Shown here: positions 1 to 10,851 of the stretch, one piece after another
How positions within the stretch are numbered: position 1 is the first letter of the stretch
Layout of the letters: each line of letters starts with the position of its first letter
Source: Toxorhynchites rutilus septentrionalis
Lineage: Eukaryota > Arthropoda > Insecta > Diptera > Culicidae
DNA length: 64,000 bases
Direction of reading: 5' to 3'
Assembly (NCBI RefSeq): GCF_029784135.1
Contig: NC_073745.1
Location: forward strand, 241,705,946-241,769,945
The notes under the pieces: generated by a model
Databases searched by the model: none
The model's input: only the letters and a program-made list of their open reading frames with translations
Told to the model about the DNA's origin: nothing
Translations under genes and position numbers: made by a program

Positions 1-480
1 GAGATTAACAGAAAGAGTTTATTTCGTTTATTTAGTCACCAAGAAAGTAAATTTCGTTCTGGAATTTTGTATGTGATTTGGTTCCGCTTGCCAGTAGCAA
101 AACTTTCCCCACTATGGATGAGCTTATCTTGATCATGAGAAAGTAATGCATCTGTTTTCGAGACCAGAATTATTAAAAGAAGTGTTTCTTTTAAAATAAT
201 GCAAAATGATGAGGAGTGTTTATAGTCTTAGTAGCTTAAAGCCACCGATGTATGGCTCTGTATGCATGCTATGGCGAACGCTTCTTTGGCGCTTGTGTAC
301 CTTGTAAGAACGATGCCTAAAGGTGCGATTCCACTGAGGCAATATTAAATAACATGTAGCATGATGACATGACATTCTACCAGACAGTTATTTCTAAAAT
401 TTCACAGCATTATAAAATAGTATCCGAAGTTATAAATATCCGACTTATATAAAATAACAGCATAGTTCTACGTCAACAAT
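1..480. other. Non-coding AT-rich stretch, no gene seen
   Basis: No open frame or splice-bounded exon of note. Bases about 300-370 loosely resemble 16150-16220 (both carry a GGTGC...CAA..TAAA.TACATG.AGCATGA pattern), which suggests an old shared repeat. If the + strand gene at 10852-13381 extends upstream, this may be intron or upstream flank. Confidence 0.4.
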
Positions 481-1445
481 GCGGTCGTATTTTGGACACA
501 ACCTCCTATAATTTTTTTTTCTGACGTAGGACTACGTCTCATATTAAGGGTGCCAAATCAGAAAACAGGTCACGTTTTTATTAAATAAAGTTAACGTTAA
601 TAACTATTTCTGCTGCAAATGGATTTTAATGATTTGCATATCAATCGAATCGGAATTTTTCTAAGATTTGTTTGATTGCTATACATTACAATCCCATAGT
701 CTGTATATGGTTTAAATTGATGAAAATTGGAAGCATTCCCATTTCCCCATACATTTGTTCTGTCCATTTGTGTGCTTTCCCGAACAGAGCTGTCAATAAC
801 GGGCAACTTATGCAGCCGCTAGAATAGAAACAACCAAGGGTAAGAAACTTGCATAGTAAGTAAGATATCGCTAGCGTATAAGTTTTGCATCTCCTCTGAG
901 GAAAATTCTCAGAATCTTTCTGTGCTCGAAACAACGAAGGTCGCTTATTCTACTCGTTTTGTGTTTTATGTGCTGTGAACGCTAGCGAATATTTCACTTC
1001 AAGTACATCTGGAATTGCAATTAATACAACCATCCGAGCCATGGCAAAGCAGGAGAAACAAGAGAAGAGTGCAAGCTAGCTTTGTTGACGGTTTTGAGAA
1101 TGGAGATTTTTTCATAAACGGTCATTCTCGCGATGTTTCATTTTTATCGCTGCAATTGTGTGCATCTGTTAGACGCGTATTTGATGTTTGCACGATGCAC
1201 GGAAGATGCCTCTCGTTGAATACTCAGTGCAATGCGTGCATTGTTATATAGAAACAAAATGCGACATATGACCAATTAGTGTATTGTTCTCGCAAAGGCA
1301 AGCCATTAAACCTTTTCAGGGTCCCCGGAACTTTTTACTAAAGAGTTATTTATGAAATTTCGACGTATTATCAAATCATTTCCGAAATGATAAACCATTT
1401 AAAAAAATATTGCGTAGTCCTACGTTCTAAGCGTTCGTGTCTCGA
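481..1445. repeat. Dispersed repeat family R, long copy 1
   Basis: The first 55 bases look like the tail of one copy (CTACGTCAACAATGCGGTCG), directly followed by the head of another (GACGTAGGACTACGTCTC, then a stretch containing AAAGTTAACGTTAATAAC). The body, for example CAATCCCATAGTCTGTATATG near 690, recurs at 14150-14765 and 49490-50625, and the copy closes near 1400 with GCGTAGTCCTACGTTC. The ends contain the near-palindrome GACGTAGGACTACGTC, so they act as short inverted termini. No transposase is visible. Probably a non-autonomous DNA element; family unnamed here. Confidence 0.6.
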
Positions 1446-1449
1446 ATTT

Positions 1450-2780
1450 TTATTTGTTTACAATGATGCTACATCTCTTGAAGAGATGTAGCATCTTGTG
1501 GAGTTTGTTGGACCTTAAGGATTTGCTGAGCCCATAGTAGGCGCGACTGCCATTGACTATGCGTCTTGGAGTTTCACGGCTGTTGTTGTTGTCAGTTTTT
1601 ATCAACGAGCCAAGGTAGACAGATTCCTCTACCACCTCCAGCTCGTTGCCGTTGATCACAACACTACTATCAAGAAGAATTCTGTTGCGATCGGTAACTA
1701 CTGCTAGTATGTATTTAGTCTTAGACGCATTGATCCCAAGTCTAATCAGATCTAACTAGACTTGTTGAAAATATTGCCCCGCATGTTGAAGCTCCCTCTC
1801 CGCATAACATCTTCCAGCGCCACGTTGAAGAGCAGACAGAGAGTTCATCCCCTGTGAGTCAAACGGTTCCGAAGGATCGCCTAAGATCCGCACACTGTTC
1901 ATCGTTGCCTGAATCAGTCTTGTCAGCTTTAGGGGAAAGCCGTGTTTGTCCATGATTCTCAATAGCTGTCGTTGGTCGATTGTATCATATGCGGTCTTGA
2001 AATCGATGAAGATGTGGTGCGCAGGGACCTGCCACAGTGTAAGAATCAGGTCCGTCGTCGAGCAACCAGGCATGAAACCGGCCCGATAACATCCCACAAA
2101 TATACTTACTATTGGCTGTAGACGACGAAAGAAGATCTGAGACAGAATTTTGTGGGCACCATTAAGGATCATGATTGCATGGTAGTTCCCACAATTTAGC
2201 TTGTCACCTTTTCATAAATAGGGCAGATTCCGCCGTCCTCCCAATTCTTCCGAAGCTGTTCTGTGTCCCAGATCCCGACTATCAACTGTTGGATACACTC
2301 TACAGGTTTTGCCGGAATTCAGCTGCTTTGGGACTATTTTGCTGAATAATGGCCTACTTAACTTCACCCATCGTAGGGGTTGGTACGTCGTCGTTGTTCG
2401 CTGTGTAGTCCTCATTAACGCCGTCTTGGTCTCTTGTCTGAGCGCTATTCATGTGTTCATCGTAGTGATGCCTTTCGAGGACTATAAAGCAGCTCCGTCT
2501 CCTCACACTTTTTCTCTTCCAGACGGCGCTTTTATCCCGAAACAGATGTGTTCCAATGTTTCGACAAGTCGCTCGTGGCTACATTGTGCTGCAGAAGCGC
2601 TTGGCACTCGTTGTCAAACCATTGGTTCTGTCGTCCACGATGTTCGTACCCGATGACGGTCTCTGCTGTGCTGCTAGTTGCTGCCTTCAGGGTGTTCCAG
2701 TATTCATCGAGGGGAGCAGCATTCAGTTCGTCGTCATTAGAGTATATCCTCTTGATCGATTGTATCGAATTGCACATATC
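1450..2780 (-). pseudogene. Non-LTR retrotransposon reverse transcriptase, broken
   Basis: Minus-strand frames carry pieces of one polymerase in order. 2532-2777 resembles the linker after the endonuclease (W..L......A...G...RR...WFD.EC). 1756-2172 is reverse transcriptase, with AGFMPGCSTTDLI and IFIDFKTAYDTIDQRQL, the usual FxxGxST and FIDFKxAYD blocks. 1450-1659 has the distal block YLGSLIKTDNNNSRETPRRI. Frames change at least three times, and the RT catalytic LADD/FADD box is not found. This type is common in insect genomes (RTE/Outcast-like), but the clade is not settled by eye. A second fragment of the same type lies at 33690-34170. Confidence 0.75.
1465..1495. repeat. Perfect 15-bp palindrome at end of RT fragment
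   Basis: GATGCTACATCTCTT, one G, then its exact reverse complement. It sits at the junction between repeat R and the 3' end of the RT fragment, so it may be a fold-back product of the truncation event. Confidence 0.8.
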
Positions 2781-2799
2781 AATGCCGATTTTATTTTCA

Positions 2800-3690
2800 T
2801 AGCTTCACTTTTTATCAAATGCTCCCTCAATACCAAAAAGTTTTTGCGTGATTTTTTTAGCGTCAAAAGACTTCTGTCACGGCCAACATCAGAAGGAAAG
2901 ACAAATTTAATTTTCAATACATTACTTAGCTAAACTCAAAACATAACACTGTACAATACCATAAAAATCCTAATCACCATTCAAAAAACCACACACTATG
3001 CCGCTTCTGAAACCAGAACAATAATTAATTATCTATCCAGGTGAATACTAATTGTCACTTACCTTTTTATTGCCGACGGATACCTGGGAACAACCTGTAA
3101 CGATAATTATATTATAATTAAATTGCACACGTTTGTGCTATACATACTTACCTATAGCAGCTCACAAAACACAAAACAACAACATAACAAAACAACGTAT
3201 AAACAATCACAACACAAAACAATAACAAGCGAGTTGTCAAAAGACAGGAACGCATTGAAACGCATCCGCTTTCGAGAAGAAATCCGACCAAAGAATCAAT
3301 CGCAATTATAGGCTCTCCAGATGACTATGGAACCAATCATATAAATACATTTCGTGCCCTATTTATATGATTATATTCGATCTCATCATTCAACGGATAG
3401 CCAGTCTATCATCATCTCAACACTCTGGAACTCCGCCTAGAACCTATCTGGGCGGAGACATTTTTGGCGCTGTAGACAGGATACTCCACTCAACTCTTCG
3501 GAACTCTGCTCAGATACCTCTCTGGGCGGAGACAACTTCCCTATTTTCATTTCTAGCGCGTGAAGTGCTGTTTTCGTAGATTTTCCTGCTTGGTAGGCAA
3601 TTTGGAATATGATCAGTGAACTCCTGTTTAAGCATGCTAGATTGATATGAAGACCAATGATTTTATTCATCATTTCCAAAATAACAAATG
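2800..3690. other. Intergenic, no gene recognised
   Basis: AT-rich with A/C-rich runs at 3160-3240. An imperfect short duplication at 3424-3535 repeats a GGAACTC.GC..AGA.ACCT.TCTGGGCGGAGACA pattern twice. No convincing coding frame. Confidence 0.4.
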
Positions 3691-3696
3691 CCAAAC

Positions 3697-3870
3697 CTTT
3701 TTTTTTTTTTTTTTTTTTTTTTATTTCTGTATTATAGTGACTTTCAACACATTTGGCTGGTTCGTCACTTTTACCTTCCATTTCGGAAGAATGTCGGGAG
3801 TGAGAATTGAACTCGTGACCTTTAGCGTGAGAGGTATGGATGTTACCGCTACGCCAGATCGCCTCCACGC
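3697..3870 (-). mobile_element. tRNA-derived SINE with 10-bp target duplication
   Basis: Read on the minus strand it starts GTGGAGGCGATCTGGCGTAG. It contains an A-box-like TGGCGTAGCGGTAAC and a B-box-like GGTCACGAGTTCAATTC, and ends in a long poly(A) (the T run at 3698-3722 on +). AATGCCAAAC occurs directly on both sides (3687-3696 and 3871-3880). That is the signature of target-primed reverse transcription by a LINE partner. Length about 174 bp. It resembles mosquito tRNA-type SINEs; the exact family is not assigned. Confidence 0.85.
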
Positions 3871-3899
3871 AATGCCAAACTAATTTGCCTATATGCTTT

Positions 3900-4445
3900 G
3901 GGAGTTCGTCCTGCTGAGTTTTGCGAATAAGTATAACTAAGATTTTTCGTTTTTTACTTGGAATGTATGTAGTGTTTATAGCTAGCAATATACAAACGAT
4001 CAGTGATATCCTTGCATTTCTGTAAAACCATGGATAAATCCCAGGAGTCTTGGAAACCTTTAAGAAATCTTTGTAGAGATAGCCGTGGCCATCTCTTTAG
4101 CTTTAATCTCGTCTCTGATTGGACAGCTTAAAACAATTTAGCTGCCTTTTTGCATATATTGTCCATTTTTATAATCTTTTCAAAGGGTTTATGTCTGGCT
4201 GCAGCAGGTAGACTTTCAACTTGTTCACAGCTTTCAACCCCTTCTATTAGATTTATGATTTTCTTTGTTATTTCATATGAGGCTGTTTTTTATCTGATCA
4301 ATTAGAGGTAATTCGAACTGACCAGTAGAGCAAATACACAATTTAGTTTTTCTTGGGTCTCTGAGTTGCTCAATCAAAAGATCACCAGAATAACAGATTT
4401 TCATGATTTTTTCCGGTTCATTATTCTAAGCATCGCAAAATTTAG
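3900..4445 (-). pseudogene. Coding-like remnant, unrecognised
   Basis: The minus-strand conceptual translation shows long protein-like runs (for example EITKKIINLIEGVESCEQVE and RPRLSLQRFLKGFQDSWD) broken by several stops. It lies in a transposon-rich area and may belong to a decayed element. No domain recognised. Confidence 0.25.
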
Positions 4446-4589
4446 TGTACACCTTAAACTATCCAAACCAATTTACCTTTCTAGTAAGATCTTTGCGAAT
4501 TAGCGTACTTTCTTTCGTCAGTTTGTGACGTCAATACCAAACCACTGCTTGGGCAGTGATGGTTTTTGTTTCTTGTAGAAGTTTGAAAA

Positions 4590-5045
4590 GTTTTTATCAA
4601 AATGACAAGAAAGAGGAAAAAATAGATATTGTTAAACGTACAATGATAATAAATAAGACTTGTGACATTGCGGGAAATAGCAGCTGCTGTCCGAAGAACT
4701 GCAGTCTGCAGTGCAGTCTCCCGTTCAGAAATTGGGCCTCACTCGTAATTACTACTTTCAACAGAATAATGACCCGAAGCAAACTGACCTCATTGTGCGG
4801 AAATATCTACTCTATAATGTCCCAATCAACTCAAAACACCTCCACAATCACCGAACTTGAACACTATTGAGTATCTATAGTGGGAAATCAAGAACCATGT
4901 GAAGAATAAAAATCCTGAGAAAAACGGAACTCAAAACGACGATTTAGGAGATCAGGGAGGCATTTCCGTCTACAGTGACCAGAAATCTCGCCACTTGCAG
5001 GAAGGGCTGGGCGCCCAAGGGGAGCCCTACTAAATACTAGGCGGT
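4590..5045 (+). pseudogene. Tc1-like transposase C-terminal fragment
   Basis: Plus-strand translation across frames gives YYFQQNNDPKQT, then a PQSPDLNTIEYL-like block and a TELK..IREI...STVTRNL tail ending GGPTKY-like. These are the second catalytic D region (NDPKHT) and the third acidic residue region (SPDLNPIE.LW) of Tc1 transposases (DD34E type). Frames shift after the first block and internal stops are present. No inverted ends were identified. Confidence 0.75.
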
Positions 5046-5059
5046 TGATTCTTGTTATC

Positions 5060-6740
5060 TGTTAACATTTCTGAACTGATTTCAATTTTCATTTTAAGAA
5101 AAACATGAACTGTACACTCAATTTGGCCACGTCTTAATTGGAGATATTTTGTTTGTATTTTAAACATGAAGGAGAAATGTGACCATTTTATTTTTTTTCT
5201 TATCACTTCATGAGAGTCTATTTAACGATGAATATGAGTCGCATAACAAAGCAGCACGAGGTGTATACTCAATTTTGGGATTGAATGTAATTTGATTTGA
5301 CACCGATTGTCACCACCGTTACATATTTTTGCCAGCCGATGTTTTTTGTGAGGTCAAATAACACCCCAAATGGTGCAGTGAAATGCGGGTTACACTTGAT
5401 TGAATTGGGCAACCTTTCGGGGTCAAATTAGCTTTCTGAGAGTGATACGGATCTGTCGATCGCGTGACAAGACGCGTGTCAACCGATTGTTCTGGATAGA
5501 AAGCTCGATGCCTGGTTTCTGGTTCGAAGCGACCTGGTTCTTCTAGCTAGCCGAATAGCAGAAAAATCGAAGGCCCGTTTTAGAGAACTGTCAATGCAAA
5601 GCAATTTACTACGACATCATTGGACGTGTGCGAAAACCCTAAGTCAATTCTTAGTTTTGGGGATTGTCGGTGACGGGACAAAACTCGTTCGTTTGGCAGC
5701 ACAGTAAACGCAAGCCTGTTAAACGACGGCGTGGTCACGGAATACAAATCAGATCAAATGAAAACTTTCGGAGACAACTTCCGTACAAGTATCAACTAGA
5801 AGAAGAAACAGGAGTACCACAGGATGTATGCTGTACTCTCTTCCCGAATACATTAGACTATGATGCTTTTTATGTCGTATTTTTCGCAAAACGATAATTG
5901 CACTAAATGAAACCTTTTGTTCCGATGGGTGACGTTCGGAACGGTCCTGTCCGAGCGTTCATGTAGAACGAAACAATTTTGCAATTTTTTAAATAAATGA
6001 AAGAACCATATGTAGGATGAGTGCTTTCTTCTATTTTTATATGTATCTTGTTGATAAACATAACTTTGTTAAGTATAAGTTGAATTTGACAAGCGACTAG
6101 ATGATACATGGGTGGTAACTCTATTTACGTGGCATGAAAAAAGTGCAGATAGCAGGTCGAATCTGACCAAACATTTGAATACGATCATCACAGTTAAAAT
6201 GCACGCCAATTAGTAAGTTTGATACATTTCAAGATTAGGTTTAGTTCAGATAATCAGATAGGAGAGTCCACTTCCTCAACAACAACTAATCCGGGATATG
6301 TGGGGGTGACCTTAGTCAATCTATAAACACTTGAAGTGACTGTAATGGGAACTGATCTTGTATATGAGAACGGATCTTATTGCAGCAATGCCTCCGTAAC
6401 CTACGGAACTCGATTCTAAAAGAATTCTGGACTCTGAGCTCACAAAAAATCTATATTACTAATAATATGGTTAACTCTGACTTTCTCAAACGAATTGTCA
6501 TCTGTTCGGCGCGATGTCATTATTGCATACAAATGTACATTGTGTATAAATGTGGAATCGCATGTATATTCCATTTTTTTATTTTGAAAGAAAGTTAGTG
6601 TTAAAAGAAGAGGGAGATGAACTGTATACCAGTGTAAAGCTAACTAAAGCACTGAACAGATATTCATGGATAAAATCTTTCGCAGTTCACATAATAAATC
6701 CAAGGCTGCGGGAAGCTTCGCCATGTCGTGATTGACGTGA
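5060..6740. other. Intergenic; short frames of uncertain meaning
   Basis: A 77-codon frame at 5664-5897 (+) and protein-like frames at 5430-5640 are present, but they match nothing I recognise and have no supporting splice sites. The region is treated as non-genic. Confidence 0.35.
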
Positions 6741-6756
6741 GATTCAAAGTTAAGCT

Positions 6757-7136
6757 TACAGTCTAAATAAATGTTGAACACGTAAAAACTCGAACACGAA
6801 AATTTTGTTTAAAATGCGCTTTATCAAACTATGGGTTTGATGTAACAAGTATACATTAAAATATATTATGATTATTGCCATCGCTAAAATTTTTCTTCGT
6901 ACATGGCTACTCATCTTTTGTACAAGGCCTGTTTCCACTTGTTTGGCTGCCAAATTTAATTTCCTCTTTAAATCCTCCTGTTCATTAGCATTTCTAACCT
7001 TTTTATTCAGAATTTGTTTCACAATTGACCAGTAATCCTCAAACATCATTAGTTCCGAAATATTGATCGGATTGGAAACTAGGGAACCTTGTAATGTCAT
7101 TGGGTACCTGGGAACAATTGCAACACCATTGCACAA
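6757..7136 (-). pseudogene. Tc1-like transposase C-terminus (second family)
   Basis: A 126-codon frame contains ...EDYWSIVKQILNKKVRN....QVETGLVQKMSSHVRRKI. This matches the end of Tc1-type transposases, where PIE.FW.I.K is followed by a basic helix ending in the SHVRRKIR-like tail. The N-terminal DNA-binding and first catalytic regions are absent. Not the same family as the copy at 4590-5045. Confidence 0.65.
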
Positions 7137-7139
7137 TGG

Positions 7140-8070
7140 TCCTGGAGGTGCATTCTAAGTGGAAATCAGTGGAAGCATTCTAAGTGGCATTTAGAGCTCG
7201 ACAATTATTCTCTAGACAAAAACTGTCTTGGACAAAGTTGTTACATATCATATAGAGCTCATTTTTATGTTGTCGAAAATAGGGTGACCAAAATTTTCGA
7301 TGAAATAAAAAATATAACTTTCCTATCTTTATAGATAGAGATAAACATAGTTAGACAATATTGTAGCCCAAATTATTTGAGACATATTTGTAGAACAAAG
7401 TTTTGTTCTATCTCTTGAAATAACCGATGTAGGGCTTTTTTCCAAGTTACGTTAGGATCACCATGGAGAAAATTTTTTTATATTTCAAATTCTACATGCA
7501 AACTGTCTTCGAAAGTTTTTAGAGCTTACTAATACAAATATTCTGCGATGCAGAACTTGTCAATATCTCTACTCTACTCAACTCTACTACCTTCCCAAAA
7601 AATACGCTCTCTTCAATTGTTAGTCGTTCTTTTTGTGGCAAACATAAAAAAAATGTTTATTGACGGCATTTGAAGGAACATTTTTTACTCTACATAGTGT
7701 GAGATTTTCAGAACTATGTTATTTTTGTATTTGAGTAAATTAAAAAAAAAATCAAAGAAAACTTTGAGTAGGATTCAGAAGTTCTGCATCGCAAAATGTT
7801 GGTCTCGATAAGCTTTAAAAGTCGTAAGAAAACAATTTGGATGTAGATTTTGAAATATAAAAGCTAGAGCAAAAAAATCGTTTTTTCATGGTCACCCTAA
7901 TGTTATTTAGATAGAAAGCGCTAAAAACAACTTTGCGGAAGATATTTATTCTCTAGATAAAAACTGTCTTCGATAAAGTTATTACATGTGATGAAGCACG
8001 TTTTTCAATATTATCAAAAATAGGGTGACTAAAGTTTTAGGTGAAAAAATTGGGTGGGTTATATCTATGA
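7140..8070. repeat. Palindromic repeat family P, copy 1
   Basis: A stretch at 7206-7310 (TTATTCTCTAGACAAAAACT...AATAGGGTGACC) recurs directly at 7948-8045. Between these, 7440-7570 is inverted relative to 7755-7910 (TTCTGCGATGCAGAACTTGT against AGTTCTGCATCGCAAAATGT). The result is a fold-back unit inside direct terminal repeats. Part of the family recurs at 9092-9328 and 10292-10340. No coding capacity. Confidence 0.7.
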
Positions 8071-8082
8071 TATAACCGCAAG

Positions 8083-9091
8083 GCTGACGTGGGACTACCT
8101 TAGCTTAGCAATCATTTGTTTGAATTGATTAAATTTTTGATTGAATGAAACAATTTCCGAATTCAATTGAATCCAATATATTTGCTTTGTGAGTAAAAAG
8201 ATTGTATAATGCCATGTAAGGTCAATTCATGAATTGTGATAGATTTATTCATTCATTTTCGTCAAACAAATGTAGGCTACATACTTATGTATTAATGATG
8301 CAATGTTTTCTCAAGTTAAATATTATTCCTACAGTACATGTTTCATGATTATGTTCTTCGTTACAAGTAAATTTAATGACAGTCCTTTTACGTTTGATAT
8401 GATGACACCTTGGTTTAGAAGTCTGTACTAGGTAAACATATTTCAGTCGAAACAAAAATGCCCCTCAACTTGCATGAATTTGCAATTTCCCCACGCTCCA
8501 TGGATTTGAAGTCTGTGTTAGGGAAATACATTTCAGTCGGAACAAAAATACCCCCGATTTGCATGTATTTGCAATGCATATTTCCCCACGCTCCATGTAT
8601 TTAAAGTATGTATTAGGGAAACACATTTCAGGTGGAAAAAAAATGCCCCCGAGTTACATGTATTTGCAATGCCAATTTCCCTACACTCCATGCATTTGAA
8701 GTCTGTGTTGGGGAACACATTTCGGTGAGAACAAAAATCCCCATACTTGCATGTATTTGCGATGCCGATTTCCCCAACGCTGCTTGGTTATGATGACTGT
8801 GTTGGGGAAACCGTAAATCGGGCCAATCAAAACGAGGCAGTTAGGGCGTTTAGATAACGCTTAACATTTTACAGTTATTCAATTGTTTATCTAATGAAAA
8901 ATAACATTTTATTAATTGCGATAGAAGCGTAGAAATATTCCCTATCAGTTGATGTAAACATCTTTCCGATCCAGTAAGAAATGTACGAGTTATAAGCATT
9001 TGGGATCTTTCATTTTTTCCTGCATGTTATGTGTTTAGATTTTCATTTTACCCCCCATATACTCCGGTTAGACGTAGTCCCACGTCAATAA
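8083..9091. mobile_element. MITE-like element with GACGTGGGACTACGTC ends
   Basis: Left end TGACGTGGGACTACCTTAGC and right end CCGGTTAGACGTAGTCCCAC are inverted to each other. The ends resemble those of repeat family R. It separates two pieces of palindromic family P, so it may have inserted there. It contains the minisatellite at 8419-8790 and no transposase. Confidence 0.55.
8419..8790. repeat. Minisatellite, about 93-bp period, four units
   Basis: Units start near 8419, 8509, 8604 and 8699. Each repeats the pattern AAGTCTGTGTTAGGGAAA, CATTTCAG, CAAAAATGCCCC, TTGCATGTATTTGCAAT, TTTCCCCACGCTCCATG. Spacing is 90-95 bp with moderate divergence, typical of internal tandem repeats in mosquito MITEs. 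Confidence 0.8.
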
Positions 9092-9328
9092 AAAATCTAA
9101 CTTTCTTATTTTTATAGATAGAGATAAACATAATTCGACAATATCAACTTTGTAGAACAAAGCTTTTTCCTATCTTCAAATATGATCGATTTAGCGGTTT
9201 TCTATCTAAGTTGCGTTAGGGTGACCATGAAAAAATGTTTTTTTGCTCTAACTTTTATGCTTCAAAAATGTCTTCGTACGACTTTCAGAGCTTATTAAGT
9301 CCAACATTTTGCGATGCAGAACTTGTTA

Positions 9329-10291
9329 AGGAGTGTATCGAAAAGTTGTCTTAAATATTTAACACGTTATTACACACAAACTGGTGAACTTTTTTTTGTC
9401 GTGTAAACACAGCACGCTTTGTTTACATGTCAAAAATCGAACTGCAAGTCATTTATTCGCGGTAATGAAGTTGTTTTCGAAATGTGGCGAATTGATTTGG
9501 AAGCTAAAAAGAAAATTTTGCAATTAGTGCACCGAAAAGAGTGTTACATACCACAAAATAGCAAAAAAATCAAAGTTTGTCCAAAAAGTGTTAACCCTCT
9601 ACCGCCCAAGTTTTTTATTTATCTAAAAAAAACCTACTCCACTTTTATCTTGAATTTCCGACTTTCAACATAAAATACTCCTAGCAGAAAGCTGCCAGCA
9701 TAGAAACAATGTGTATGTGTGATAGATGAAAAGATTCTAAAAACGTTCTAGTGGGAGCGAACATTGAAAATAATGTTTGAATAATTTGAAAAGAGAATCC
9801 GCGAAGCCTGTCTAAAGGCGGGCTTGGGCTGTAGAGGGTTAAACGAATCGTCGCAAAGTTCGATAATTAATGGTTTTTCGAAGATCTCAACAGAAGTGGA
9901 CGAAAACCCGGACCAAGTAATCTCGAATTGGACCGAAAAGTTGTAAATTATATTCAAAAGAATAGGGCTGCATCTATTTGTGATTTGACCAAGAAGTTCC
10001 AATCCAGTGTTGAGATGATTCAGCGGATTAGAAAGAAACATGATCTAAAGACATAAAAATTTGGTCTGCAGCGTCCAGAGAGTGCACAAAAACTACTGCA
10101 GAATTTGATGAGTGAAGTTAAATCTATGGTTCGATCATTTTTTAGAAATCAACAATAAGCTTGATTTTTTCATCTCATTGCTATGTAAACTTGATATTCT
10201 TTAATAAAATTCACTTTTGTAAACACTTTCTGAACGTTTTCAGTTGTATTTTGATATTTGAAAGTTTAAGACTACTTGTCGATACACCCCT
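9329..10291 (+). mobile_element. Mariner-like (Tc1/mariner) element, internally deleted
   Basis: Ends AGGAGTGTATCGAAAAGTTG and, reversed, AGGGGTGTATCGACAAGTAG form inverted repeats of about 28 bp, flanked by TA on both sides (9327-28, 10292-93). Plus-strand translation begins with a helix-turn-helix (WRIDLEAKKKILQLV), continues after the inserted MITE (VKRIVAKF), and reaches the second DNA-binding region (GRKPGPSNLELDRKVVNYI, VEMIQRIRKKHDLKT). The catalytic DDE/DDD portion is missing and several stops occur. It resembles mosquito ITmD37E-type elements, but without the catalytic domain that cannot be confirmed. Confidence 0.75.
9595..9838. mobile_element. piggyBac-like MITE (TTAA target)
   Basis: TTAA at 9591-9594 and 9839-9842 encloses 244 bp with ends CCCTCTACCGCCCAAG and, reversed, CCCTCTACAGCCCAAG. 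Removing the element and one TTAA restores an open transposase frame across the junction of the surrounding mariner-like element, which proves the insertion. TTAA duplication with CCC-type ends is characteristic of the piggyBac superfamily. Confidence 0.85.
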
Positions 10292-10339
10292 TAATATCTA
10301 AATCCTACTCAAAGTTATTGATGGTTTTCCCCCCAATGT

Positions 10340-10851
10340 ATGTGAAAAATGTCGAAGGGAAAATGGCGAAAGGTATATAAACCAAACAAATACCGCATTG
10401 GAGACAACAATTCAACAACATTTTGTTTAGAATCAATGCTGGGATTCCTTCCGGACTAAACATATTTGGTAATCATTGATTCGCGATTTCATTCAAAAAT
10501 ATTTGAAATCTATTGAAGATTACTCCAATTTCGATGTCGATTACTTTTCATCATCGTTCCTTGTATTTTCGATTGTTATCGTAAAACCTCTGCAACATTT
10601 TGAAAATATTGGAACGTGAATTCCATTTTTTCAACAAGATTTAATGGAAGCAGCTTGTAGATTAGTTTCTCAGTTTTAGAAAATCAAGCGATACTAAAAG
10701 ATGATACCAAAACAACATTGTCCTAAAGACTAACTACAATAAGCCTACGAAGTCTAAATTGGAAGATATTGTTATTTTCTGGTCATGCAACACTGTATTT
10801 AAATAAATACCTAAATAACTGATTGAAATGATTATTTCTCGTTTTTCGTAG
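10340..10851. other. Presumed intron upstream of exon 10852
   Basis: AT-rich with no open frame or recognised repeat. It ends in a polypyrimidine tract and TAG acceptor (TTTCTCGTTTTTCGTAG) at 10851. Confidence 0.5.

Larger units (their letters stand above)
9092..10340. repeat. Palindromic family P, copy 2, split by a mariner-like insertion
   Basis: 9092-9328 matches the left half of copy 1 (TTATAGATAGAGATAAACAT, GGTGACCATG, GCGATGCAGAACTTGT). The sequence resumes at 10292 with TAATATCTAAATCCTACTCA, matching copy 1 around 7560 and its inverted arm at 7770. The 963 bp between is the mariner-like element. Confidence 0.65.

Noticed and set aside
3790..3870. A tRNA gene on the minus strand
   Set aside because: tRNA-like head of a SINE with poly(A) tail and target duplication.
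3437..3988. 183-codon minus-strand frame as a gene
   Set aside because: More than a third of it is the SINE and its poly(A) tail read through; the rest has no homology.
5664..5897. 77-codon basic frame
   Set aside because: No recognisable motif; the neighbouring protein-like frames do not join to it by plausible splicing.
8419..8790. CRISPR-like array
   Set aside because: Units are contiguous degenerate 93-bp tandem repeats without spacers, in a eukaryotic genome.
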